Positions 15,495 to 23,369 of a stretch of 64,000 bases of DNA are shown one piece after another. The stretch covers positions 1-64,000 of the forward strand of contig NZ_PZYX01000011.1 in assembly GCF_003047285.1 (NCBI RefSeq). The letters run 5' to 3'. The first letter of the stretch is position 1; every line of letters begins with the position of its first letter. A model generated the notes under the pieces. That model was given only the letters and a program-made list of their open reading frames with translations, made no database searches and was not told where the DNA came from. Source of the stretch: Nocardioides allogilvus (lineage in GTDB: Bacteria > Actinomycetota > Actinomycetes > Propionibacteriales > Nocardioidaceae). A program made the position numbers and the translations under genes.

Positions 15495-18086
15495 CTACCC
15501 CGCTGGGTCCGCGGTGTAGGCGTCCATGATCGGTCCGCAGGGGTCCCCCGCGGCGTCCGGTCGGGTCGCGTCGAGGTCCAGGCCGGCGAGCGCATCCTCG
15601 GCGCGCGCTCGCCCGAGGTTCCAGCCGAGGGCGTCGTCGTTCTCCGCGCTGCGCTGGTTGCCGGGCAGGTCTCGGAGCACGCAGGCCGCGACGTCGGCAG
15701 GCAGTCCCTCGGCGATGACCGGCGCCGCGTCGGCCGAGAGCCCCTGCAGGTAGACGAGGTCCACCTGACCCGTCGCCTCGTAGCGGTCGAGGTTGCGCCC
15801 GGCCACCCAGGCGTCCGGGTTGACTGCGGCGAGCCCGAGCACGGCCACGGCACCGGTGACGAGCGCGATCCGCGGTAGCCAGCGGCCGTGCCCCAGACCG
15901 CCGACGACCATGACGAGCAACACCACGACCCCGAGCCAGCCCTCGAACACGTCGACCGTCAGTCGCAGCGTGGTGAAGCCGTACGCCTCCTGGTAGAGGC
16001 TCATCCGGTGCAGCGCCGACCCGACGACGACGAGCGTCAGCACGCAGAGCAGCCCGAGGGAGGCCCGCATCCAGCGCCGGTCGGTCGGCGCGTCCCTCAC
16101 CTTGCGCGCGGCCGCCCACACGACGAACAGCGTGAGCACGGTCGCGATGGTCAGCTGTCCGAAGCCCTGGTGCACGTAGTCGGCGTACGTCAGGCCGGTC
16201 GTCCGCTCGACGTAGTCGTGCCCGCCGAAGACGGCGGTGGCCTGGGCGACCAGGAACAGCACGAAGACGGCGTCGACCAGCAGCACCGGGACCAGCCACT
16301 CGAAGCGGTTGCCGAGGGCCTCGACGACACGGCGCGGGGGCTCGACGCGGGACGGGTTCAGCGCGAGGTAGGCCGCGGCGAGCGTGACGGCGAAGACCAG
16401 GCAGCCGACGAAGACGCGGGTGACGAGGTCGTTGAAGCTCAGGGTCGGCACCAACGCGTCGATCCAGGTCGCGAACAGCGCGTCGGCCGAGGCGAAGAGG
16501 GCGCCGAAGACGCCCAGCGCGAGCAGGGAGACCACGACCGTGCGCACGATCGCGGGTGTGCGGCCGCCGGTGCCGACGACGCGCAGTGCCCGACCGAACC
16601 ACGGCAGTCCGCGCAAGGACGACAGCGGCCAGGAGATCCCGGAGAGCAGGAAACCGGCCGGGGTCCGCGCGTCCGTGACCCCGATGAGGAACACCCCGGC
16701 GGCGGCGAAGACGCCCAGCAGCGCGATCCCCTCGGCGTCGCGCAGCATCAGCGGCAGCACGAGCAGCGAGGCGAGCACCGTGCAGCCGATCGTGAACGCG
16801 TTGCGGCGGTGCCGTGCCGTGACGTACGTCGCCGTGCCGGCCGCCAACAGCACCAGCACCCACGAGAGGCCGGGCGCGGTGAAGGTCATCGTGGCACCCG
16901 CCAGGACCCCGACCAGGACGGACGCCACCACCACGCGCAGGCCGGCGAGACCGGGCCGCTCGGGCCAGAACGCCCCGAAGAAGGAGTCCATCCCGGGCGG
17001 CGGGGTCGGTGCCTCGACCGGCAGCGGCGTGTAGGTCGGCGGCACGGAGGGTGCCGGTGGTGTGGTCGGAGCAGTCATGGTCGCCTCCTCGGGCGGGCTC
17101 GACAGGTCGGGCAGCTCGAGCCGGAGCAACGCCCCGGACCGGCCCGGGGCAGGATCGGTGAATCGGAGGGTGCCGCCGTGCAGCTGCGCCACCCAGCGGG
17201 CGACCGCGAGGCCGAGCCCCGTGCCGCCACCGCTGGGGTCGGTGCCGAAGCGCTGGAACACCCGCTCCCGGTCGGACGGGTCGACCCCGGGGCCACGGTC
17301 GGCGACCGTGAGCCACCAGCCGGTCGGCGTACGACCGGCGTCGATCCGGACCGGGGAACCGTTGGGCGCGTGCCGCGCGGCGTTGTCGAGGACGTTGACG
17401 AGCAGCTGGCGCAGCCGCGCCTCGTCGGCACGCACGACCAGCTCCTCGGGTACGGCGACGTCGAACTCACCCGTGCGGCCGGCGGCGCTGACCTCACCGA
17501 GGCAGTCGGTCACGAGCGGGCGGACGGCGACGTCGGTGTCCTGCAACCGGGTCACGCCCGCCTCGAGCCGCGACAGCTCCAGCAGGTCGGCGACCAGGCG
17601 GCGCAGGCGCTCGGCCTGGGCGAGCGCGCCGTCGAGGTGGGCGGCATCGGCCGGGACCACACCGTCGGCGAGGTTCTCCAGGACGGCGATCATCGCGGCC
17701 AGCGGCGTGCGTAGCTCGTGGGAGACCGTGGCGATCAGGTCGCGCCGCTCGGCCTCGACCAGGGCGAGGTCGCCCGCCATCTGGTTGAAGACGGCGGCCA
17801 GCCGGCCGACCTCGTCGGTGGACGTCGTGTGGACGCGACCGGTGTAGTCACCGCGAGCCATCCGCTGCGCGACCTCGGTCATCGAGCGCAACGGCGCAAC
17901 CATGCCGGCCGCGAGCAGCTGGGTCACCCCGAGCGTCAGCAGCACCGCGACCGGCAGCGTCAGCCACACGGGCACGCCCGCCGACGACCCGAGGGTGGCC
18001 AGCAGCGCAACCACGACAACCGAGACCGCCACCAGCGCACCGAGCTTGACCTTGATGCTGGTGACCGCGTCGAGCAGTGCCTTCAC
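15495..18086 (-). CDS. Histidine kinase fused to a DUF4173-type membrane domain
   Basis: The 863-aa frame begins with a sensor kinase (1-336): two membrane helices with almost no external loop, HAMP (about 60-112), H-box SHELRTP with His123, N-box NVLDNAARHAP (231-241) and G-box GGTGLGLAVAR. Without a stop it continues at Met337 into a proline-rich linker and about ten membrane helices of the DUF4153/DUF4173 kind, then a polar tail. Met337 (ATG at 17078) has its own ribosome-binding site, GAGGAGG, so a separate 527-aa membrane protein may also be made. The GTG start overlaps the regulator stop as GTGA. The membrane part could replace the missing sensor domain (inference). Confidence 0.85.
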   Translation of the reverse strand: MKALLDAVTSIKVKLGALVAVSVVVVALLATLGSSAGVPVWLTLPVAVLLTLGVTQLLAAGMVAPLRSMTEVAQRMARGDYTGRVHTTSTDEVGRLAAVFNQMAGDLALVEAERRDLIATVSHELRTPLAAMIAVLENLADGVVPADAAHLDGALAQAERLRRLVADLLELSRLEAGVTRLQDTDVAVRPLVTDCLGEVSAAGRTGEFDVAVPEELVVRADEARLRQLLVNVLDNAARHAPNGSPVRIDAGRTPTGWWLTVADRGPGVDPSDRERVFQRFGTDPSGGGTGLGLAVARWVAQLHGGTLRFTDPAPGRSGALLRLELPDLSSPPEEATMTAPTTPPAPSVPPTYTPLPVEAPTPPPGMDSFFGAFWPERPGLAGLRVVVASVLVGVLAGATMTFTAPGLSWVLVLLAAGTATYVTARHRRNAFTIGCTVLASLLVLPLMLRDAEGIALLGVFAAAGVFLIGVTDARTPAGFLLSGISWPLSSLRGLPWFGRALRVVGTGGRTPAIVRTVVVSLLALGVFGALFASADALFATWIDALVPTLSFNDLVTRVFVGCLVFAVTLAAAYLALNPSRVEPPRRVVEALGNRFEWLVPVLLVDAVFVLFLVAQATAVFGGHDYVERTTGLTYADYVHQGFGQLTIATVLTLFVVWAAARKVRDAPTDRRWMRASLGLLCVLTLVVVGSALHRMSLYQEAYGFTTLRLTVDVFEGWLGVVVLLVMVVGGLGHGRWLPRIALVTGAVAVLGLAAVNPDAWVAGRNLDRYEATGQVDLVYLQGLSADAAPVIAEGLPADVAACVLRDLPGNQRSAENDDALGWNLGRARAEDALAGLDLDATRPDAAGDPCGPIMDAYTADPAG

Positions 18087-18787
18087 GCCGGCACCTCGAG
18101 GGCGTAGCCCACGCCGTGCACCGTGCGGATCCAGCCGGCGCCGAGCTTCTGCCGCAGCGCCTTGACGTGGCTGTCCACGGTGCGTGTCGCCACGCCGTTG
18201 AGCGTGGCCTCGCCCCAGTCCCAGACGTCGGCGAGCAGCCGTTCGCGGGTCAGCACCTGGCCGGGGCTGCTGACCAGGCAGACGAGCAGGTCGAACTCCG
18301 TCGGGGTGAGGTGCACCTCGGCGTCGCCGATGGTCGTACGTCGCGTGCCCGGGTCGACGCTGAGCGCGCCCTGGACCAGCGGCGAACGGTGAGCGGTGGT
18401 CGCCGCCAGCTCGGCCGCGCGCTCGACCCGGCGCAGCAGGGCCGCGACCCGGGCCACGACCTCGCGCATCCGGAACGGCTTGGTGAGGTAGTCGTCGGCG
18501 CCGACACCGAGCCCGACGAGGATGTCCGCCTCGTCGTCGCGGGCCGTCAGCATCAGCACCGGGACCGGGCGCTCGGCCTGGATCCGCCGGCACACCTCGT
18601 GTCCGTCGAACCCCGGCAGCATCACGTCGAGCAGCACCACGGCCGGCTCGGTCCCGGCTGCGAGCTCCACAGCGGACGGGCCGTCGAAGGCCTGGGTCAC
18701 GAGGTAGCCCTCGGCGCGAAGCCGCTCGGTCACCTGGTCGTTGATGACCCGGTCGTCCTCGACCACCAGCACCCGTTGTCCGCTCAT
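18083..18787 (-). CDS. OmpR-family response regulator
   Basis: The 234-aa regulator has a receiver domain (Asp10/11/12 pocket, phosphoacceptor Asp54 in LLDVMLPG, Lys103 in LTKPF) and a C-terminal winged helix (about 135-232, with LTPTEFDLL and the recognition-helix segment TRTVDSHVKALRQKL). It is coupled by a GTGA overlap to the kinase fusion, its likely partner. The target genes are unknown; the divergent LysE-type exporter is a plausible one. Confidence 0.93.
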   Translation of the reverse strand: MSGQRVLVVEDDRVINDQVTERLRAEGYLVTQAFDGPSAVELAAGTEPAVVLLDVMLPGFDGHEVCRRIQAERPVPVLMLTARDDEADILVGLGVGADDYLTKPFRMREVVARVAALLRRVERAAELAATTAHRSPLVQGALSVDPGTRRTTIGDAEVHLTPTEFDLLVCLVSSPGQVLTRERLLADVWDWGEATLNGVATRTVDSHVKALRQKLGAGWIRTVHGVGYALEVPA

Positions 18788-18793
18788 GTCCTG

Positions 18794-18799
18794 ACCTTA
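18794..18799 (-). promoter_or_regulatory. -10 box of the leaderless response-regulator operon
   Basis: TAAGGT on the minus strand (18799-18794) is 6 nt before the regulator ATG at 18787. It points away from the LysE-family gene, leaving about 90 bp between the two divergent boxes. Confidence 0.55.
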
Positions 18800-18891
18800 G
18801 GAGTGCAGCTGCGCAGGAGACGGGGACGACTCGTGAAGGTTGTGTGCAGATACGGCCCCGGAATCGGATTCTCGTACGGCGCCCGCGGCCC

Positions 18892-18897
18892 TACCCT
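18892..18897 (+). promoter_or_regulatory. -10 box of the leaderless LysE-family gene
   Basis: TACCCT ends 6 nt before GTG 18904. This fixes the start of the exporter 20 codons inside the longest open frame. Confidence 0.55.
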
Positions 18898-18903
18898 TGG
18901 CTG

Positions 18904-19536
18904 GTGCCCACCACCAGCCAGCTGCTCGCCTTCGCGCTCGCCTCGATCCTGTTCATCCAGGTGCCGGGGCCGAGCCTGCTGTTCACGATCGGGCGCGCCC
19001 TCACGGTGGGTCGTCGTGCGGCCCTCCTGTCGGTGCTCGGCAACGCGCTGGGGCTGCTCGCCCAGGTCGTCGCCGTGGCGCTCGGGCTCGGTGCCGTCGT
19101 GGCGGCCAGCGCAGCGGCGTACACCGTGCTCAAGGTCGTCGGCGCGGGCTGGGTCGTGTGGCTCGGCATCCAGGCCATCCGGCACCGCGGCGACGCCCGG
19201 CTGGCTCTCGAGCTCGGCGAGCGGCTGCCGGAGCGGACGAGCGCGGCGCTGCGCACCGGCTTCGTCGTGGGCGCCACCAACCCCAAGACCATCGTCTTCT
19301 TCGTGGCGTTCCTGCCGCAGTTCACCAACGCCGCGGCAGGTCACGTCGGTGCGCAGATCGCCTTCCTCGGCGCCCTGTTCGCGGTGATGGCCGTCGCCTC
19401 CGACTCGGTCTGGGCCCTGGCCGCGAGCCGGGCACGCGAGTGGTTCGCCCGCAAGCCTCAGCGGCTGGACGCGATGGGCACCGCCGGCGGCGTGATGATG
19501 ATCGGCCTCGGGGCCACGCTCGCCACGACTGAGTGA
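18904..19536 (+). CDS. LysE/RhtB-family amino acid exporter
   Basis: The 210-aa membrane protein belongs to the LysE/RhtB translocator family. The hallmark VPGPSLLFTIGRAL is in helix 1 (about 19-32) and GATNPKTIVFFVAFLPQF near 126-143, with about six helices. Such proteins export amino acids or analogs; the substrate is not readable. The start at GTG 18904 gives the family N-terminus directly before helix 1 and fits the leaderless box; the longer frame would add a basic 20-residue leader. It is convergent with the PAS kinase, 2 nt apart. Confidence 0.9.
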   Translation: MPTTSQLLAFALASILFIQVPGPSLLFTIGRALTVGRRAALLSVLGNALGLLAQVVAVALGLGAVVAASAAAYTVLKVVGAGWVVWLGIQAIRHRGDARLALELGERLPERTSAALRTGFVVGATNPKTIVFFVAFLPQFTNAAAGHVGAQIAFLGALFAVMAVASDSVWALAASRAREWFARKPQRLDAMGTAGGVMMIGLGATLATTE

Positions 19537-19538
19537 CC

Positions 19539-20609
19539 TCAGCCCGGACGCAGGTCCTCCGACGGCCAGTCGACCACCACGCGGGCGCCGACCCTGGGGG
19601 CCTCGGTCACGAAGACCGATCCGCCGTGGGCGCGGGTGAGCCCGCCGACGATGTACATCCCCAACCCGGACCCGCCGCTGGCGCCGTGCTTCCAGAACTT
19701 CGTGAAGATGCGGTTGCGCATCTCCTTGGCGATCCCCTCGCCCTCGTCGTCCACGCAGATGCGCACCCCCGTGAAGGGCGCGTCGGCGGGCAGGGCCGAC
19801 AGCGACACCAGCACCAGCCCCTGGCCGTGGCGGACCGCGTTCTCCACCAGGTTGGTCACCACCTGGGTGAACTTGTCGGGGTCGGCGAAGATCTCCGGCA
19901 GTCCGTCGACCGCTGACAGCTCGATGGCCCGGCTGGTGCCGGCGCCGACCGAGTCGACGACCCGCTGGGCGAGCGCGACCGCGTCGGAACCGCGGGGATA
20001 GAGCGGCAGCCGGCCGGTGTCGATGCGAGCGACGTCGAGCAGCTCGGCGATCAGGCGCACGAGGCGGTCGGCATCGGCGTTGACGGTCTCCAGCATCAGC
20101 TTGCGCTGGTCGTCGTTGAGCTTGTCCCAGCGGTTGAGCAGTGCCTGCACGAAGCCCTTCACACCGGTCAGCGGCGAGCGGAGCTCGTGTGCCACGGTCG
20201 CGACGAGGTCGGAGCGCTCGCGGTCCAGACGGGCCCGACCGCGACCACTGCGGATGCCGATGGCGATGCCCACCACCGGCTCGCGCGGGGCTTCACGGAC
20301 GAGCCGGGCGGTGGTCAGGACCTCTTCGCCGTCGGTGTTCAGCCACGACTGCTCGGGGATGGCCGTGCGTGTGGACAGGCTCCGCTCGGGCTGGTTGACC
20401 TGCCACCAGTTGCGGCCGTCCTGGTCCTGCAGCCTCAGCACGGCGTCGACGTGGGCGCCGGTCGCAGCGTCCACGTCGATCCCGAGCAGGCGGGCGGCGT
20501 GGTCGTTGATGAGGGTGATCTCCCCGTCGACGGTCGCTCCGACGATGCCGTCGGGATACAGGTCGACCAGCGACCGCAGCCGCGTGGGCCTCGAGTCGAT
20601 GCGGGACAC
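19539..20609 (-). CDS. PAS-domain sensor histidine kinase, soluble
   Basis: The 356-aa kinase has no membrane segment. A PAS fold (about 10-120) is followed by HisKA with His141 in VAHELRSPLTG and a HATPase domain (NLVENAVRHG, DDEGEGIA, GGSGLGMYIV). A kinase at this place, between trmH and pheS, is a conserved actinobacterial neighbour. No response regulator adjoins it; the OmpR regulator nearby belongs to the fusion kinase. The GTG start is backed by a TAGTCT box 6 nt upstream. Confidence 0.92.
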   Translation of the reverse strand: MSRIDSRPTRLRSLVDLYPDGIVGATVDGEITLINDHAARLLGIDVDAATGAHVDAVLRLQDQDGRNWWQVNQPERSLSTRTAIPEQSWLNTDGEEVLTTARLVREAPREPVVGIAIGIRSGRGRARLDRERSDLVATVAHELRSPLTGVKGFVQALLNRWDKLNDDQRKLMLETVNADADRLVRLIAELLDVARIDTGRLPLYPRGSDAVALAQRVVDSVGAGTSRAIELSAVDGLPEIFADPDKFTQVVTNLVENAVRHGQGLVLVSLSALPADAPFTGVRICVDDEGEGIAKEMRNRIFTKFWKHGASGGSGLGMYIVGGLTRAHGGSVFVTEAPRVGARVVVDWPSEDLRPG

Positions 20610-20615
20610 CGGCTC

Positions 20616-20621
20616 AGACTA
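20616..20621 (-). promoter_or_regulatory. -10 box of the leaderless PAS kinase gene
   Basis: TAGTCT on the minus strand (20621-20616) is 6 nt before GTG 20609. Its first three bases are the TAG stop codon of the upstream DUF4031 gene. Confidence 0.5.
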
Positions 20622-20885
20622 GTCGGACACCGCGGCCTTGGGCCGCCGCAACCCGGCTCGGCGCAACCGCACCACGAGCTCGCGGGAGCTCACCGGCACT
20701 GCCCCGGCCGCCAGCACTGCGGCGTACGACTCGGACGGGACGTCGTAGTGATCGCGATCGAAGCCGCGGGCGGGGATGCCGATGGCGAGTGCGAAGGCGT
20801 GCAGCTCCTGGTAGGACTCGTCGCTCGCGAGGTGGGACCAGGTGCGGCCCCAGCGCTCGACGGCGGGCGGGTCGATCAGGATCAT
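20619..20885 (-). CDS. DUF4031 domain protein
   Basis: The 88-aa protein matches the small DUF4031 family: an ILIDPP start, then WSHLASDESYQELHAFA and a YDVPSESY segment. Function is unknown. The ATG forms an ATGA overlap with the trmH stop, so it is co-translated with the methyltransferase. The frame is open further upstream inside trmH, but the conserved family begins at this methionine. Confidence 0.8.
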   Translation of the reverse strand: MILIDPPAVERWGRTWSHLASDESYQELHAFALAIGIPARGFDRDHYDVPSESYAAVLAAGAVPVSSRELVVRLRRAGLRRPKAAVSD

Positions 20886-21718
20886 CGCTCGACCGTGGGG
20901 TGCTGCGCCCGGGCGCTGGCGTAGAGGCACACGGCCGCCGCGGTCGACAGGTTGAGGCTCTCGGCGCGGCCATGGATCGGGATCGAGACCCGGTGGTCGG
21001 CCAGGGCCGCCAGCTCGTCGGGGAGTCCCCACGCCTCGTTGCCGAACAGCCAGGCGGTGGGCCCGGTCAGGTCGGCCCCGAACAGGTCCACGTCACCGGC
21101 TCCGTCGGCGGCCAGGACGGTGAAGCCGGCCGCGCGCGCGGTCGCGACCGCCGCCGCCGCGTCGGGCTCGAGGGCGATCGGCAGGTGGAAGACGCTGCCC
21201 ACGCTGGCGCGGACCGTCTTGGGGTTGTAGAGGTCGACCGAGTGACCGGCCAGCACGACGCCCGTCGCGCCCGCTGCGTCGGCGGTGCGGATGACCGTGC
21301 CGGCATTGCCGGGATCACGGACGTCCGCGCAGATGACGAGGAGCCTTGGTTTCGACTCGCTCGCTGGCGCTCGCTGCTCAAGCAGCGGCGAGCTGTCGCC
21401 GAGCACGGTGGAGACGGGTACGTCGAGGTGGCGGCACAGCGCCACGACGCCGGCCGGGCTGACGGCGTCGGACAACGACGCGAGCGCCCGGTCGTCGACC
21501 AGGGTCACCAGGCGTGCGGGCGCCAGCAGGTCGGCGTACGTCTCGGACGCCGCAGGCGTGGCGAAGACCTCGACCACGCAGTCGGGCACGGCGAGCGCAC
21601 CCTCGACGGCCTTCGGGCCGTCAGCAAGGAAGAGCCGCCGCTCGGTTCGCACCGAGCGGCGGCTCAACTTGCGAGCCTCCTTGACGCGGGCGTTGCCCAC
21701 CGTCAGGGGAATGCTCAT
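20882..21718 (-). CDS. TrmH/SpoU-family RNA 2'-O-methyltransferase
   Basis: The 278-aa SPOUT methyltransferase modifies tRNA or rRNA. An N-terminal substrate-binding domain (about 1-105) is followed by a knotted SAM-binding domain with DVRDPGNAGTVIRTADAAG (about 132-150), LFGNEAWGLP and the C-terminal ESLNLSTAAAVCLY. Residues 111-124 (PLLEQRAPASESKP) in the linker are encoded by a palindromic repeat (see 21348-21386). It lies next to rplT, as in other actinobacteria. The exact RNA target is not known. Confidence 0.92.
   Translation of the reverse strand: MSIPLTVGNARVKEARKLSRRSVRTERRLFLADGPKAVEGALAVPDCVVEVFATPAASETYADLLAPARLVTLVDDRALASLSDAVSPAGVVALCRHLDVPVSTVLGDSSPLLEQRAPASESKPRLLVICADVRDPGNAGTVIRTADAAGATGVVLAGHSVDLYNPKTVRASVGSVFHLPIALEPDAAAAVATARAAGFTVLAADGAGDVDLFGADLTGPTAWLFGNEAWGLPDELAALADHRVSIPIHGRAESLNLSTAAAVCLYASARAQHPTVER
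21348..21386. repeat. GC-rich palindromic repeat inside a coding sequence
   Basis: On the plus strand the segment starts GGTTTCGACTCGCTCGCTGG and continues with CGCTCGCTGCTCAAGCAGC. Its core CGAGCG..CGCTCG is self-complementary. From memory it resembles a repeat that is very abundant between genes in Nocardioides and related actinobacteria (GGTTTCGA...GCTCGCTGCTCAA). Here it lies in frame in the trmH linker. No second copy was seen in this window. Confidence 0.55.
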
Positions 21719-21720
21719 GT

Positions 21721-22107
21721 TCAGGCGGAGACCTTGGGCGCGTTGACGTCCTCGGGCAGCGCAGCCTTGGCAGCCTCGACGAGCGCGGCGAAGGCCGGGG
21801 CGTCGTTGACGGCGAGCTCGGCGAGGATCTTGCGGTCCACCTCGATGCCGGCCAGGTTGAGGCCCTGGATGAAGCGGTTGTAGGTCAGACCCTGCTGGCG
21901 GGCAGCGGCGTTGATGCGCTGGATCCACAGCTTGCGGAAGTTGCCCTTGTTCTTGCGGCGGTCGTTGTAGCTGTAGACCAGCGAGTGGGTGACCTGCTCC
22001 TTGGCCTTGCGGTACAGGCGCGAACGCTGACCGCGGTAACCGGAGGCGCGCTCGAGGACAACCCGGCGCTTCTTCTGGGCGTTTACCGCCCGCTTGACGC
22101 GTGCCAT
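21721..22107 (-). CDS. rplT: 50S ribosomal protein L20
   Basis: The 128-aa L20 begins [14 protein letters not shown] and has the conserved [17 protein letters not shown] and [19 protein letters not shown] blocks. It carries a C-terminal extension of about 10 residues ending in NAPKVSA. L20 binds 23S rRNA early in assembly and in Bacillus also represses the infC operon. Here it is the third gene of infC-rpmI-rplT. An ATG with AGGAGTTATGAA-type ribosome-binding sequence lies upstream. Confidence 0.97.
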   Translation of the reverse strand: MARVKRAVNAQKKRRVVLERASGYRGQRSRLYRKAKEQVTHSLVYSYNDRRKNKGNFRKLWIQRINAAARQQGLTYNRFIQGLNLAGIEVDRKILAELAVNDAPAFAALVEAAKAALPEDVNAPKVSA

Positions 22108-22162
22108 TTCATAACTCCTAGATCAAAAACTTGTGGGGTGCGAGTGGGGAGAGTCGGGAGAC

Positions 22163-22357
22163 TCAGAGACCCAGCATCTTCTTGGCACGCGGGACGTCGG
22201 CCTTGGCGACCTCGACGGTGCCCGACAGACGACGGGTGACCTTCGAGGGCTTCTTCTCGAGGTTGTGGCGCTTGCCAGCCTTCTCGCGAAGGATCTTGCC
22301 CGAGCCGGTCACGCGGAAGCGCTTCTTGGCACCGGAATGCGTCTTGTTCTTCGGCAT
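22163..22357 (-). CDS. rpmI: 50S ribosomal protein L35
   Basis: The 64-aa L35 is highly basic with the family pattern [20 protein letters not shown] and a C-terminal [13 protein letters not shown]. Strong AGAGGAGACAGAG ribosome-binding region before the ATG. It is the second gene of infC-rpmI-rplT, 60 nt after infC. Confidence 0.97.
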   Translation of the reverse strand: MPKNKTHSGAKKRFRVTGSGKILREKAGKRHNLEKKPSKVTRRLSGTVEVAKADVPRAKKMLGL

Positions 22358-22417
22358 CTCTGTCTCCTCTGATCTGTGATGTCTTGGTGCCGACGTGCGA
22401 CGTGCGTGAGCCGTGAC

Positions 22418-23101
22418 TCAGGCTTCGACGTCGTCGTCGAGGTTCTCGGAGCGACCGCGCTCCTTCTTGGCGGCCACCGGGCCGGCAGCGTGGGCTGCTT
22501 CGCGCTCGGCGTCCTCGGCGGCCACGAGCGCTGCGCGCTCGGCCATCTTCTCTTCCTTGGCAGCGGCGGCGTCGATCTTGGCGTCGGCCTTCTTCTTGTG
22601 CGGACCGAGCACCATGATCATGTTGCGGCCGTCCTGCTTGGGCGAGGACTCGATGAAGCCCAGCTCCTGGACGTCCTCGGCCAGCTTCTGCAGCAACCGG
22701 AACCCGAGCTCGGGACGGTGCTGCTCGCGACCGCGGAACATGATCGTGATCTTGACCTTGTCGCCGGCCTTCAGGAAGCGGACGACGTGGCCCTTCTTGG
22801 TCTCGTAGTCGTGCGCGTCGATCTTGGGACGAAGCTTCATCTCCTTGATGATGACGTTCGTCTGGTTCCGACGGGCCTCGCGAGCCTTCTGGGCGTTCTC
22901 GTACTTGAACTTGCCGTAGTCCATGAGCTTGCAGACAGGCGGCCGGCCCTGTGGCGCGATCTCGACCAGGTCGAGGTCTGCCTCTTGGGCAAGCTTCAAC
23001 GCCTGATCGGTCGGCACGATGCCGACGGTCTCGCCATTGGGTCCGACAAGCCGGACCTCGGGAACGCGGATCCGCTCGTTGATTCGCAGCTCGGTGCTGA
23101 T
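22418..23101 (-). CDS. infC: Translation initiation factor IF-3 with an AUC start codon
   Basis: The conserved IF-3 N-terminus [19 protein letters not shown] continues upstream of every ATG/GTG and begins at an ATC codon (23101-23099), 4 nt after a GGAGG ribosome-binding site. AUC/AUU starts are a known infC trait: IF-3 rejects such codons and so limits its own synthesis. The 227-aa product has the N-domain ([17 protein letters not shown]), a linker, and the C-domain ([15 protein letters not shown]..), plus an Ala/Glu-rich tail of about 45 residues. A start at GTG 23017 would remove the first 28 conserved residues. Confidence 0.93.
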   Translation of the reverse strand: MSTELRINERIRVPEVRLVGPNGETVGIVPTDQALKLAQEADLDLVEIAPQGRPPVCKLMDYGKFKYENAQKAREARRNQTNVIIKEMKLRPKIDAHDYETKKGHVVRFLKAGDKVKITIMFRGREQHRPELGFRLLQKLAEDVQELGFIESSPKQDGRNMIMVLGPHKKKADAKIDAAAAKEEKMAERAALVAAEDAEREAAHAAGPVAAKKERGRSENLDDDVEA

Positions 23102-23180
23102 GTGTCCTCCAGTGATTTTGGGTGGTTGTACGACCCCCCGGGAGGCACTGCCCGCCTCGGACGTGGTCCGAAATGAAGAA

Positions 23181-23338
23181 TGGCTCCCGCTTTGTCCAAG
23201 CGGAAGCCAGCGTCAGGTGCAGAAAATTCGGGTGGAATGATTCTGCGCCTGATCCGGACCGGAACCCGACGACCAGTGGTCGATGCGGGTGGGAGACGAA
23301 CGTGCTGTCTCCGCTTGGAGGATCGGCCCCGCAAGCGG
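23181..23338 (-). promoter_or_regulatory. Candidate transcription attenuator in the infC leader
   Basis: In the leader RNA four segments alternate: CCGCUUG (23338-23332), CAAGCGG (23317-23311), CCGCUUG (23203-23197) and AAGCGG (23192-23187). Segments 3 and 4 lie in a 12-bp hairpin (23209-23181, one U-G pair, loop GGACA) followed by UUCUUCAUUU, an intrinsic terminator. Segment 2 can instead pair with segment 3 over 10 bp (UCCAAGCGGA with UCCGCUUGGA), and segment 1 can take segment 2. This is the terminator/antiterminator/anti-antiterminator layout. A further hairpin (CAGG-GCAGAA stem) lies between segments 2 and 3. The effector is unknown. Confidence 0.65.
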
Positions 23339-23358
23339 GACTGATCGGTCAACACCGA

Positions 23359-23364
23359 AGATTA
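23359..23364 (-). promoter_or_regulatory. Probable -10 box of the infC operon
   Basis: TAATCT on the minus strand (23364-23359), with TTGGCC 19 nt upstream as a weak -35. Transcription from about 23352 gives a leader of roughly 250 nt, which contains the attenuator-like structure. The box lies just beyond the stop codon of the SseB-like gene. Confidence 0.5.
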
Positions 23365-23369
23365 GCCGA

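Noticed and set aside
22996..23355. 119-codon frame overlapping the infC leader
   Set aside because: It overlaps the structured leader and the start of infC, is Arg/Pro/Ser-rich and lacks a ribosome-binding site.
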